Source: Acidobacteriota bacterium (GTDB taxonomy: Bacteria; Acidobacteriota; Terriglobia; Bryobacterales; Bryobacteraceae). Taken from it: a stretch of DNA of 64,000 nt. Numbering within the stretch: the first letter of the stretch is position 1; every line of letters starts with the position of its first letter. The position numbers were made by a program, and so were the translations under genes. Positions 25,877-34,707 of this stretch are shown here, in pieces. The notes under the pieces are model-generated. The model was given only the letters and a program-made list of their open reading frames with translations. It was not told the origin of the DNA and ran no database searches. The stretch is from NCBI GenBank assembly GCA_005808475.1, contig SYLY01000020.1, forward strand, positions 1 to 64,000, written 5' to 3'.

Positions 25877-28800
25877 TTACCAGCTAACGCGCGCCGAGAA
25901 CTGGATGATTCGGGGCTGGTTGGACTGGGTTGACAGGTCCTGGAGACCGGTTGTGGCGTTGGGGCCGCCATCGGTCGGATGGTTCGGCGCGTTGAAGAAG
26001 TCCGCGGTGAAGCGGAGTTGGGCTCTTTCTCCGAGCGCGAAATTCTTGAATAGGGAAACATCCAGGTTCCAGAAGCCGGGTCCGCGGAAGAACGAGCGCG
26101 CGTTGGGATTCACGGTGGCGCCGACCGGGGTTAGGCGCGTGGTTCCGTTGGACAGCGGCTGTGACAACCGGTTGTCGAGCCCCGGGCCGATGGGGCGCAG
26201 GACGCGGTTGGCTTGGCTGGCGGGAACCAATTCCTGCAGCTTCTGCTGGTCGACGTTGGTGGCGAGGGTGGGGTTGAAATCGCCTTTGAACCAGAGCCGT
26301 TGCGGCCGGCCCGCGAAGGTCATCAGCAGCCGTTGATCGCCGGTGAGCGTCGGGTCGCCGAACAGGTATTCGCCCGCGGTCACCGAGGACCAGAGGCCGC
26401 TGCGCCACTCCCCGATCGATGCGATCTGCCAGCCGCCGATGACGTGATTCAACGCGCCGCCCGCGCCCTGGGCGAACTTCTTACCCTTGCCGAACGGCAG
26501 ATCGTAGACGGTGTTCCAGCGCACACGCTGCGCCGGGACGTTCACGGAGTTGTAGTACACCAGCCGCCGCAACTGGTCGTAGGTCATGTTGGCTCCGCCG
26601 AGCATCAGCGCGTTCTCCGGAATTTCCGACACGCCGTTGGTCGCGTTGATTGCGCCGTTACCCGCCGAGAACCCGCCTTCGTCGGTGGTCGTCAGAGAAC
26701 GGGTGAAGACGTAGAACCACTGGAAGGCGAGCCCGTTCGAGTAGCGCCGCTCCAGTTCGGCCTGCACCGAGTGGTTGTTGGAGAAGCCCGTGTGATTGGC
26801 GGCTCGGAAGGCCCAATCCTTGTTCGGCCGCAGCAGGTCGCGATTGCCGGGCGGGTTCTGCTGGGTGCGGGCGACGTAGTTGAACTCCGCTTCCTGAGCA
26901 TTGATGCTGAACCGCTGTTCGAGGTCGCGGCCCTGCGTTCCGACATAGGAGAGCCGCAACGCCGTGTTCTTCATCATCTCGCGTTCGAGAGTGAAGTTGA
27001 ACGACCGCGAGCGGCCATCGCGCCAGTCGCGGTGGTCCCAGGGCATCATCGACTGCGCGTTGACGGCGATCGGAACGACTCCTTGGGTGCTCACGGTCGC
27101 TTGGCCGACGAAGAATTCAGGACGCGGCGCCGTTCGCACGGCAAAGGTCGACGTGCCGTCGAGCGCGCCGATCGGGTTGGTGAACCGCAGATTGAGCGGC
27201 GGGTTCGTGCGGGACGTTTGGAGAATCTGGGAAAGCGGCATGGTCCAGAAGTATTCGCCGTACCCGCCGCGGACCACGAACTTGTCGGTCAGCCGGTATG
27301 CCAAGCCGATGCGGGGGCCGAAATTGTTGTTGTCGGCGGGCAGCAGATTCGTGGGAAGGCCGGCTTGATTGGCGGTCTTCCAGGTCATGCCGCGAGCCCG
27401 CCACGAGGCGGCGACCGACGGCGGAATCCCCTGCAGGTCCTCGATCTTGACGTCGCCGGGAGTGATGACCTCGAAGCCGCGACTGAAGTTCGCCAAGTCG
27501 ACGTTGACGATGCGGTTGTACTTCTCCTTATAGACGGTCCATTTGTCCCATCTCATTCCCAGGTCGACCGTGAGCCGCTTGCTCACTTTCCAGGAATCCT
27601 GGACATAAAGGCCCATTTCCTGCTGCTCGAAGTAGAAGTAGCCGCGGTTGTACTGGTTCGAAAGGAACGTGGGCAGACCCAGCGCCATCGATGCCAGTCC
27701 GTCACCGGTGAATGGCCGGGCGGTGTCGCCTGCCGCGTCGTAGTTGGTCGTCCAGGCGTTGCCGAAGGTGTGCGAGCCCTGCGACTGCTGCAATTCCCGG
27801 ATGTTGTTGTACTCGAGCCTGAGCTTGCCGCCGAACTTCAGCGTATGGGTGCCCTTGATCCAGGTGCCGTTGCTCTCGATGCCGTGCGCGGTGAGGCGCT
27901 CGTCCTTCTTGTTGTCGGCGTCCCAGCCAAAGTTGCCGCCGCCGATCGAGGGCCATCCGGATGCGCCGAAAGGATTCGGCAGACCGAGCTGTTTGGGCCA
28001 ATCGGTGAAGTCGGCGAGCGTGCCGCCATTGTTGGCCGTGCGATGGCTCACCAGCAGGATGTCGTTGAATAGCGTTGGGGAGAACAGGTGGGTTTCGCGA
28101 ATCGAGACCGAGTGGATCGGAACCGAACCGCGGCCGGTGCCGAATCCGTTGGTGACTTCCGGCCGGGGCGATCCGAAACGGCCGCCCGCTTGCTCGTTGG
28201 TTCGAGTGGTTCGCGTGAATCGGGCCGAAAGCGAATCCTTGTCCGAGAAGCGGTGGTCGCCCTTCAACGTCAGCGAACCGGTATTCGTCTTGTTCGGGTA
28301 GTATTCGTCCATGTTGCCGCCGCCTTGATACGGGTTTATCGAATTGGTCGGCAAATGGGTGATGGACTCCATCACACCAAAGAACGGGTGAATCCGGCTC
28401 CGTGGAATCACGTTGCCCGAGAACGGCTGCCTGCTGCCGTCCACTGCCGTGGTCAGCGGATCGAAGATATTGGTTTGACGTCCGGCCGTGTCGATGATGC
28501 GGGAGAAGTCGCCGCGCCACTGATCGGGTGTGGGCACGGTGTCGCGAATGAACGAAAGCTGACGGTCGCGGCTGCCTTCGAACGCGGCGAACCAAAACGA
28601 CCGGTTGCGGCCGTCGTGGAGTTTGGGAATCCAAACCGGACCGCCCACTGAAATGCCGTACTCGTTGCGAATCAGCTTGGCCGGAGTGTTGCCGTCCTGC
28701 CGCTGGCGCGCGCGCAGGCCGCCGTAGTTGTTGCGATGGGTCTCGAAGGCGGAGCCCCGAATCTGATTGGTTCCACTCTTGGTCACCATTTCGACGGTGG

Positions 28801-29464
28801 CTGGCCGCGAGTATTGGGCGCCGGAGCCGGTGGTCTCGATGCGGAATTCCTCGATCGTGTCGAGGCCTGGCTGCACGCGATTGATGCCGCCGCCGAAGCG
28901 GTCCACCAGAGACACGCCATCGAGCAGCATTTCCACCGAGCCGATCTTGAGGCCGTTCACGCGCGGATTTCCACCGCCTTCCACGCCGGGCGTGAGGTTG
29001 AACAGATTGGTCACTTGGCGGCCATTCAGCGGAAGCTGGCGAATGCGAAGAGCATCCTTGACGTCTGAGATCGCCGAACCCTCGGTCGCGATCACCGGCG
29101 CCGCGCCGGATACCTCGACTACCGTGTCGACGCTGCCGACTTCCAGCGCGATGTTCACCACGGCGGTCTCGCCGACCTGGAGCGAGAACTTGCCGTTGAA
29201 TCTTTTGAACCCGGCTCCTTCGGCGGCAAGTTGATAGGAGCCCGGCGGCAGACTGGGAATATAGTAAATGCCTTGCTCCGTCGTCTGGGACGTTCTGGCC
29301 AGACCCGTGGCCGTATTGAGCAGGTTCATCTTGACGTTGGGGATCATGGCGCCGGTGGGATCGGTGACAGTCCCCTTGACGACGCCGGTTCCGGTTTGGG
29401 CAGCCAATGGGATTGCCACGGCGAGCGCAAGCGCCGGAAGAAGAGATTTCGGTGAAGCGATCAA
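25877..29464 (-). CDS. TonB-dependent receptor, Oar-like, with carboxypeptidase-regulatory-like domain
   Basis: A 1195-residue outer-membrane protein beginning MIASPKSLLPALALAVAIPLA with a signal peptide. Residues about 28-115 are CarboxypepD_reg-like (GVVKGTVTDPTGAMIPNVKM, YYIPSLPPGSYQLAAEG). Residues 130-260 are a plug (LPLNGRQVTNLFNLTPGVEG, VEMVTKSGTNQIRGSAFE). The rest is a barrel ending FSARVSW. The TTG start at 29464 is set by AGGAGGTG ending 5 nt upstream, inside the last codons of the methyltransferase gene, with 1 nt between the genes. The substrate is unknown; no carbohydrate-use genes are directly attached. Confidence 0.93.
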   Translation of the reverse strand: MIASPKSLLPALALAVAIPLAAQTGTGVVKGTVTDPTGAMIPNVKMNLLNTATGLARTSQTTEQGIYYIPSLPPGSYQLAAEGAGFKRFNGKFSLQVGETAVVNIALEVGSVDTVVEVSGAAPVIATEGSAISDVKDALRIRQLPLNGRQVTNLFNLTPGVEGGGNPRVNGLKIGSVEMLLDGVSLVDRFGGGINRVQPGLDTIEEFRIETTGSGAQYSRPATVEMVTKSGTNQIRGSAFETHRNNYGGLRARQRQDGNTPAKLIRNEYGISVGGPVWIPKLHDGRNRSFWFAAFEGSRDRQLSFIRDTVPTPDQWRGDFSRIIDTAGRQTNIFDPLTTAVDGSRQPFSGNVIPRSRIHPFFGVMESITHLPTNSINPYQGGGNMDEYYPNKTNTGSLTLKGDHRFSDKDSLSARFTRTTRTNEQAGGRFGSPRPEVTNGFGTGRGSVPIHSVSIRETHLFSPTLFNDILLVSHRTANNGGTLADFTDWPKQLGLPNPFGASGWPSIGGGNFGWDADNKKDERLTAHGIESNGTWIKGTHTLKFGGKLRLEYNNIRELQQSQGSHTFGNAWTTNYDAAGDTARPFTGDGLASMALGLPTFLSNQYNRGYFYFEQQEMGLYVQDSWKVSKRLTVDLGMRWDKWTVYKEKYNRIVNVDLANFSRGFEVITPGDVKIEDLQGIPPSVAASWRARGMTWKTANQAGLPTNLLPADNNNFGPRIGLAYRLTDKFVVRGGYGEYFWTMPLSQILQTSRTNPPLNLRFTNPIGALDGTSTFAVRTAPRPEFFVGQATVSTQGVVPIAVNAQSMMPWDHRDWRDGRSRSFNFTLEREMMKNTALRLSYVGTQGRDLEQRFSINAQEAEFNYVARTQQNPPGNRDLLRPNKDWAFRAANHTGFSNNHSVQAELERRYSNGLAFQWFYVFTRSLTTTDEGGFSAGNGAINATNGVSEIPENALMLGGANMTYDQLRRLVYYNSVNVPAQRVRWNTVYDLPFGKGKKFAQGAGGALNHVIGGWQIASIGEWRSGLWSSVTAGEYLFGDPTLTGDQRLLMTFAGRPQRLWFKGDFNPTLATNVDQQKLQELVPASQANRVLRPIGPGLDNRLSQPLSNGTTRLTPVGATVNPNARSFFRGPGFWNLDVSLFKNFALGERAQLRFTADFFNAPNHPTDGGPNATTGLQDLSTQSNQPRIIQFSARVSW

Positions 29465-29465
29465 C

Positions 29466-30863
29466 TCACACCTCCTGGAGTGGGGACGATGAACCGAGTC
29501 TAGTCATCCCGGCGGCGCGAGTCAAGCCGTTCGCTTCCGCCTCTTCCGCCTCTACGTCCTCCGGCCATGCGCGGGCTGGAAAATGAGGGTTGGCGACGGC
29601 CAGGAGTTCCTCGTACCGGCGCCGGTCCTTGTCGAGTCCACGCGAGCGGGCGATCGCGGCCAGATAATGGAACGCACGATAGGTGGACCGCCAGTCCGCG
29701 TTCCATCCTCCAGTGACCCTCCGGAACTCGATCTCCGCCGCGGCCGGATCGTTGTCCGCGAGGTGGGTCTTGCCCATTTCCAGAGCGATCTTGCCCGCCG
29801 GTGAGTGAGCGAACGATCGCAGGATCTCACGCTCCACCTGCGATTCCACCAGACGCTCGAGGGCGGTCCCGGCGGCGCGCTCGCCGCGCTTGCCGATCAG
29901 CGCCGACACGGCCCGCGAAACCTCGGTGTGAGCCACCCGGGTCTTGCCGAGGCAGAATCGCTGGTGGAGTGGGGCCAAGTCCTCCCGGCGGATTCGTGCC
30001 GCTGCGAGTTTGCGTTCGTAGGCTTGACCATGGCCCAAGTCCTGACACGTTTGCCGCGGCGCCGGTTCCGCCGTCAGGATCGCCGCATGAAAGGGCCGCT
30101 TCCCGCGCCACACCGCGCGGCGGTAGCCGGCCGGATTCACTTCCAGCCTCGGCGGCGAGAATCCAGCCGCCTCGCAGCACAGGGCGATCGTCTCGATCGA
30201 TGGGATGCCGACGACGCTAAGGCCGGTCGCCGACCCGTCGTAATAGGACGACTCGAGCTTGTTTCCGCACATGCCGACGGTCTTGGGACGTCCGAAGTAG
30301 ACGACATCCTTGGGTTCGATCTCCGCGCGCGCGGCGGCGCCGATATGCCGCGAATCGAGCGTGATCGTCTCGAGGAATAGCAACTCGCCGCACACCTGAC
30401 GCAGCGATCGCAGCGCGGCCGCGGGCGACTCCACGTGGTGGAGCAGCCCCGTTGCCACGACGATGTCGAAGATTTCTCCGCGCACCGACTCGGCCAGGTT
30501 CTCGATCCCTCCCTGCACAAATTCGACGCGCGTCTCGATTCCCAAGATGGACCGGGCCACTTCTCCCTTGCGGATGTTCTTGGACCTCGGCTCCACTCCC
30601 ACCAGACGCCGAAGAGGAAGGCCGCCGATCTGATGGAGAATCCAACCGTCGTAACAGCCAACATCGAGGATCGACATGCGCGCCAATCGGTCGCCGCTGA
30701 AACGCGTCGTAAGCACGCTTAGCAGCGTATCCGCAATGAAACGGCCGCGGCCCTCCAGCGCCTCTTCGTGAGTCAGGACCCCGGCGCCACCGGTCCATGC
30801 CGAGTGGTTGTAGGGGCCATGCGCGTTGAGTGTCTCGATTTGATCGATGCTCAGCGTCCTCAT
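29466..30863 (-). CDS. class I SAM-dependent methyltransferase with a long C-terminal extension
   Basis: A 465-residue protein. Residues about 62-75 give motif I (MSILDVGCYDGWIL), followed by LVGVEPRSKNIRKGE, a FDIVVATGLLHHVESP segment and LLFLETITLDSR; these are typical class I methyltransferase parts. Residues after about 270 form a helical region with no known motif, ending near residue 450 in an acidic EDVEAEEAEANG patch. The last codons contain the AGGAGGTG Shine-Dalgarno of the receptor gene, which starts 1 nt after this stop. The acceptor is unknown. Such pairing of a cytoplasmic methyltransferase with a receptor is not something I can explain. Confidence 0.8.
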   Translation of the reverse strand: MRTLSIDQIETLNAHGPYNHSAWTGGAGVLTHEEALEGRGRFIADTLLSVLTTRFSGDRLARMSILDVGCYDGWILHQIGGLPLRRLVGVEPRSKNIRKGEVARSILGIETRVEFVQGGIENLAESVRGEIFDIVVATGLLHHVESPAAALRSLRQVCGELLFLETITLDSRHIGAAARAEIEPKDVVYFGRPKTVGMCGNKLESSYYDGSATGLSVVGIPSIETIALCCEAAGFSPPRLEVNPAGYRRAVWRGKRPFHAAILTAEPAPRQTCQDLGHGQAYERKLAAARIRREDLAPLHQRFCLGKTRVAHTEVSRAVSALIGKRGERAAGTALERLVESQVEREILRSFAHSPAGKIALEMGKTHLADNDPAAAEIEFRRVTGGWNADWRSTYRAFHYLAAIARSRGLDKDRRRYEELLAVANPHFPARAWPEDVEAEEAEANGLTRAAGMTRLGSSSPLQEV

Positions 30864-30939
30864 TGCTGGGAGTCCATCGGAGGAAATTCCGCGCTTCCCG
30901 AGTCAGCCACGTTCGATCCGAGGTACTACTCCATTGCGT

Positions 30940-31389
30940 CTATAGGAACCGCGCGGCCAGCCAGCCGGCCGACAGGACCGTGAGAAGGACCGGGCCGAAA
31001 ACGAGCCGCCAGGGAGTCGCGATGTCGGCTTCGGTGGGGGCGTTCGGGTTGAAAGCCACCGGGACTTTGGCGCCGATCGCGATACGGCGATCGGCGCGGG
31101 TGACAACGGAGGGGCGGAAGCGGAATTCGGACCCGCCGGCGCGGAACCGGATCACCGGGCGGCCCCTGCTCCGCAACCGGACGAGGTTGCCTCTGGAGCC
31201 CGTCGCGTCTCTCTCGTCGAGCACGATGCCATCGCTCGGAGGCGGCTGCTCGGCGTAGACGACCCTCTCCACGATGCCGGTGGTCCGGCCGGTCATGTCC
31301 CGAACTTGCATCCAGGACGAGATGGCCGCCAAGACCAGAAGGAATGGGGCCGCCTCGACCAGCAGGTGGACTAGCCGGCTGGCGTCCAT
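30940..31389 (-). CDS. DUF3592-like membrane protein
   Basis: A 149-residue protein with a hydrophobic helix at about 8-26 (LLVEAAPFLLVLAAISSW) and another at the C-terminus (PVLLTVLSAGWLAARFL). Between them lies a soluble beta-rich part with VIRFRAGGSEFRFRPS and IAIGAKVPVAFNPNAPTEA, which fits the DUF3592 pattern. It overlaps the HAD phosphatase gene by 19 nt and is the last gene of the M48-HAD-DUF3592 operon. Function is not known. Confidence 0.65.
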   Translation of the reverse strand: MDASRLVHLLVEAAPFLLVLAAISSWMQVRDMTGRTTGIVERVVYAEQPPPSDGIVLDERDATGSRGNLVRLRSRGRPVIRFRAGGSEFRFRPSVVTRADRRIAIGAKVPVAFNPNAPTEADIATPWRLVFGPVLLTVLSAGWLAARFL

Positions 31390-32003
31390 GAGCTTGGGCC
31401 CAGCCTGGCCAGCACCGATTCCGCGGTGCGCTCCGGATCGGCGATGCGCAGCACATCGAACCCGGCGGCCGATCCAGCCCGCGCCCCGGCATCGGAATCC
31501 TCGACGACCAGCGGCCGCCTCGCACCGAGCCTCGCGGCCGCAATCAGATAGGGCTCGGGGTCGGGCTTCAGCCGGCGGACATCGTCGCCAGTCACGATCG
31601 TGGCGAACGCGGCCCGCACACCGGCTGCCTCGAGCGCCGGTTCGACCTCCAACCTCCCGCTAGAACTTACCACCGCCAACGGCGGACCCGCCATTTGCAG
31701 CAGAAGCTCGCGCGTGGCGGTGGGCATCGGAACGGCCAACAGCATCCGATCGCGAAACAGCGCCTTCTTGCGCGGATACTCGGCCCACACCGGATCGAAC
31801 AGCGAGTCCCGGCCCGCGATGCGGCATAGCGCCTCGATCATCTTCCGGTCCGAGACTCCGATGCACTCGCGCGCGTAGTCCTCCCAGGTCAGCGCCAAGC
31901 CGTACGGCGCGACCACTTCGCGCCAACATGCCCAGTGAATGGGCTCGCTATCGACGAGCACGCCGTCGAAATCGAATAGGATGGCATCGTAGCCGGAGGT
32001 CAA
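31371..32003 (-). CDS. HAD-superfamily hydrolase (beta-phosphoglucomutase-like)
   Basis: A 210-residue cytoplasmic enzyme with all four HAD motifs: FDFDGVLVDSEPIH (I), VVSSSGR (II), RLKPDPEPYL (III) and LVVEDSDAG (IV). An insertion cap between residues 18 and 90 places it in the beta-phosphoglucomutase/phosphatase subgroup. Known members act on sugar phosphates or phosphoglycolate; the exact substrate is open. It overlaps the M48 gene by 4 nt and the DUF3592 gene by 19 nt. Confidence 0.85.
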   Translation of the reverse strand: MTSGYDAILFDFDGVLVDSEPIHWACWREVVAPYGLALTWEDYARECIGVSDRKMIEALCRIAGRDSLFDPVWAEYPRKKALFRDRMLLAVPMPTATRELLLQMAGPPLAVVSSSGRLEVEPALEAAGVRAAFATIVTGDDVRRLKPDPEPYLIAAARLGARRPLVVEDSDAGARAGSAAGFDVLRIADPERTAESVLARLGPSSWTPAG

Positions 32004-33385
32004 CGCGCCACCCGGATCGAATCGATCATTTGATCGAAGACCGGTTGCGCCGCCGACAGATCCTGCTCGGGTGCGATCAGCAGCAGGTAGAACAGACCCT
32101 GCGGATGCTCCACCGACACGAGGATATCCGCTTCGTTGGTGCCCTGGAAAGGAGACGGCGATTGCAGTCTGGTGGCGATTGCGCTGGACCCGCTCGCCAA
32201 GCGGAACGCCTTCTGGCCGCCGGGCTTGAGGTTTTGATCCCGCTGTTGGAAGCTTTTGATCAAAGCCTGCGTATCGGCCTCGATGTTCGGCCGGCCGCGC
32301 GACTGATACAGACCGGCCATGGCGCCGTAGCCGATGCCTCCGTTCGGGAATAACCCCGCCGGCGAAGCGATGGTTACCTCGCTCCCGTTGGGGTCGCCCA
32401 GCAGTTGCCAGTTCTCCGGGTACCCGAAAGTCACGATTTGGCTCTTGAACTCCTTCAGGTTGCCCGAGGGCCGCGCCGCTTGTGGATTCGAAGGGTTGCC
32501 CTGTGGCTGCACTCCACCCTGTCCGCCCGCCTGCCCCGGCTGGGGCTTGGGCTTGGGCAGCTCCGGCATGCCTTTGATCGAGCTCTGGATCTGCGCCAGA
32601 TTGCCGGATTCCGAGCCGTAGGCGCGGGGCGGCAAAAGCAGAATCTCCTGCTGGATGTTCTTGACGCGGTTCTCCGGATTCGGGTGGGACGCGAAGAACT
32701 CCTGCAGTTTGCCCGACTTGCCGTGCTCGGCCTGGAGCTTCTCGAAAAACCGCGCCATCTCGATCGGGTTGTAGCCTGCTTCGGCCATGATGCGCGTGCC
32801 CAGAAGATCGGCGTCGCGTTCGGCGTTGCGGCCCATCTTGAGCAGCACCGAATTGGCTCCGAGTCCGATTCCCAATTGGGCCAACGTACCGGTGATGCCC
32901 CCGTTTCCGAGCATTGCTCCGCCGAGAACCGCTGGAAGCTGAATCAACTGCGCCTTGGAGGCTTGGTTGGTGCCGTGGCGCAACGCCACGTGCGAGATCT
33001 CGTGCGCCAGCACAGCCGCTATCTGCGAGTCGTTCTCGGCCGCCGTGATCAACCCCGTGTGGGTGAACGTCGGCCCACCCGGAAGGGCAAAGGCATTGAT
33101 CGATTTGTCCTGCACTACCTTAAAGGTGTAGGGATACCCCCCGGCTAGAGAACTCTTAGCCAGCTTCCCGCCGATGTTGCGGAGGAATGCGTTGACGGAC
33201 TCCTCCTTGACGACCGGCATTTGCTGTTCGACCTGCGCGGCGTATTCCTTGCCCATTTGGACATCTTGTTCCTTGCTGAACAGGTTGAATCCCGGTTTGA
33301 TGTCCCGGAGCTTCGGAGCCTTCTGCGCCAACAAGGAGCCGGCGGCGGCCAAGGTGAACGCCAACAGACGCGGAAATCTCTTCAT
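32000..33385 (-). CDS. M48 family metalloprotease, secreted
   Basis: A 461-residue protein with signal peptide MKRFPRLLAFTLAAAGSLLA. The zinc site is LAHEISHVALRHG (H128, E129, H132), with a third ligand in RNAERDADLLG. This is the BepA/LoiP-like M48 group, which does outer-membrane protein quality control. Residues about 260-330 are a Pro/Gln/Gly-rich linker (KPKPQPGQAGGQGGVQPQG). After it comes a domain of about 120 residues (IVTFGYPENWQLLGD onwards) that I do not recognise. GGAGGAG precedes the ATG. TAGAAT at 33409-33414 on the minus strand may be the -10 of this operon. Confidence 0.9.
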   Translation of the reverse strand: MKRFPRLLAFTLAAAGSLLAQKAPKLRDIKPGFNLFSKEQDVQMGKEYAAQVEQQMPVVKEESVNAFLRNIGGKLAKSSLAGGYPYTFKVVQDKSINAFALPGGPTFTHTGLITAAENDSQIAAVLAHEISHVALRHGTNQASKAQLIQLPAVLGGAMLGNGGITGTLAQLGIGLGANSVLLKMGRNAERDADLLGTRIMAEAGYNPIEMARFFEKLQAEHGKSGKLQEFFASHPNPENRVKNIQQEILLLPPRAYGSESGNLAQIQSSIKGMPELPKPKPQPGQAGGQGGVQPQGNPSNPQAARPSGNLKEFKSQIVTFGYPENWQLLGDPNGSEVTIASPAGLFPNGGIGYGAMAGLYQSRGRPNIEADTQALIKSFQQRDQNLKPGGQKAFRLASGSSAIATRLQSPSPFQGTNEADILVSVEHPQGLFYLLLIAPEQDLSAAQPVFDQMIDSIRVAR

Positions 33386-33408
33386 GATCGAGTGGTCTCC
33401 TCCAGATA

Positions 33409-33414
33409 ATTCTA
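33409..33414 (-). promoter_or_regulatory. -10-like TAGAAT of the M48 operon
   Basis: Read on the minus strand, TAGAAT lies about 24 nt upstream of the ATG at 33385, with the GGAGGAG Shine-Dalgarno between them. This makes a normal leadered start. A good -35 was not found. Confidence 0.4.
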
Positions 33415-33511
33415 CTGCCAGCCAAGCTCTTAGATGCAATCGCCGGGCCAAACGATTCTGTACCGGGATGCCGGAGCTGCCTCTGATGCTGTTTTTCGGC
33501 GCTTATAGCGT

Positions 33512-33517
33512 TATAAT
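33512..33517 (+). promoter_or_regulatory. perfect -10 TATAAT, 6 nt before ilvE
   Basis: TATAAT at 33512-33517 is followed by 6 nt and then the ATG at 33524. There is no Shine-Dalgarno. This is the clearest leaderless-type start in the window. The -35 region is not convincing. Confidence 0.55.
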
Positions 33518-33523
33518 GGCGAA

Positions 33524-34465
33524 ATGACGCCCACCGAAAAGATCTGGCACAACGGACGCTTCATCCGATGGGAGGATGCCAAGATTCACGTACTCTCCCA
33601 TGTGGTGAGCTACGGCAGTTCGGTCTTCGAAGGGATTCGGTGCTACGAGACGACGTCGGGTCCGGCGATCTTCCGGCTGCCCGAGCATGCCCGGCGCCTG
33701 ATCGACTCGGCCCGCATCTACCGCATCGACGAGGCCAAGATCGGCTACGACGCCGCGCAATTGGCGCAAGCGATGATCGATCTGGTCGCCATCAACCGAA
33801 TGAAGTCGTGCTACATCCGGCCCATCATCCTGCGCGGCTACGGCGACATCGGCGTGATGCCGAAGAACAACCCGATCGAGACGTATCTCGCCTGCTGGGA
33901 ATGGGGCAAGTACCTCGGCGCGGAGGCTTTGACCGAAGGCGTTGACGTGTGTGTCTCGAGCTGGAATCGCAATGCTCCCAACACGATGCCGACGCTGTCG
34001 AAGGCCGGTGGCAACTACCTGAGCTCTCAACTCATCCGCATGGAAGCCGACGTCAACGGCTACGCCGAGGGCATCGCGCTCGACGTGAACGGCTACGTCA
34101 GCGAAGGGTCGGGCGAGAACATCTTCGTCATCCGCGACGGGAAGGTCTACACGCCGCCGCTTTCCGCGTCGGTGCTGCCCGGTATCACCAGGGACACGGT
34201 CGTCACATTGATGAGAAATCTCGGGATCGAGCCGGTCGAAACCAACATCCCCCGGGAGTCGCTCTACGTGGCGGATGAGATTTTCTTCACGGGCACGGCG
34301 GTCGAGATCACGCCGGTGCGGTCGGTGGACCGCTACAAGGTCGGGTCCGGGACGCGGGGGCCGCTGACGGCCAAGCTCCAGGAGGATTTTTTCGGGATCG
34401 TGCAGGGACGAGTCGAGGACCGATTCGGGTGGCTCACTCCTGTTCCCGCCGCCGTTGAGGTCTAG
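33524..34465 (+). CDS. ilvE: branched-chain amino acid aminotransferase
   Basis: A 313-residue PLP-dependent class IV aminotransferase that interconverts Val, Leu and Ile with their keto acids. K160 in MPTLSKAGGNYLSS is the probable Schiff-base Lys. EGSGENIFVIRDGKVYTPPL and SASVLPGITRDTV are the cofactor phosphate blocks. VFEGIRCYET near residue 35 also fits IlvE. A perfect TATAAT 6 nt upstream of the ATG suggests a leaderless transcript. D-amino acid aminotransferase or 4-amino-4-deoxychorismate lyase are less likely given the length and these blocks. Confidence 0.95.
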   Translation: MTPTEKIWHNGRFIRWEDAKIHVLSHVVSYGSSVFEGIRCYETTSGPAIFRLPEHARRLIDSARIYRIDEAKIGYDAAQLAQAMIDLVAINRMKSCYIRPIILRGYGDIGVMPKNNPIETYLACWEWGKYLGAEALTEGVDVCVSSWNRNAPNTMPTLSKAGGNYLSSQLIRMEADVNGYAEGIALDVNGYVSEGSGENIFVIRDGKVYTPPLSASVLPGITRDTVVTLMRNLGIEPVETNIPRESLYVADEIFFTGTAVEITPVRSVDRYKVGSGTRGPLTAKLQEDFFGIVQGRVEDRFGWLTPVPAAVEV

Positions 34466-34707
34466 CAGCCCGTGGTGCAAGCAGCACATGCGCCCAGAAA
34501 CAGATCGGCGGGCGCCCTTCCAAACGGTCACCTCCCCCGAGATACCCGCCTGGCTCAACGCCCGCTACGGATCGCTTTTAGTTGTAGCAGGATCCCCGGC
34601 CGCGCGCCACAACTGATTGAGAATTCAGGGAGGATTTCTACAGGCAATTTTCCTTTTAATTTCAATAGGATAGAAGTGGCCTCCTGTGGAAATCTTGTGA
34701 ATAAAAC
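34466..34707. other. 242-nt AT-rich intergenic region with two DnaA-box-like 9-mers
   Basis: The stretch 34610-34707 is strikingly AT-rich for this genome. Near its end TGTGAATAA (34696-34704) is an exact reverse-strand match to the TTATNCACA DnaA box. TGTGGAAAT (34685-34693) is a weaker match, offset by 11 nt. No dnaA, dnaN or gidA gene is nearby, so an origin is not indicated. No clear Shine-Dalgarno precedes nagA. Confidence 0.4.

Noticed and set aside
34610-34707. Replication origin, because of DnaA-box-like sites in an AT-rich patch
   Set aside because: No dnaA, dnaN, recF, gyrB or gidA gene flanks it, and only one site is an exact match.
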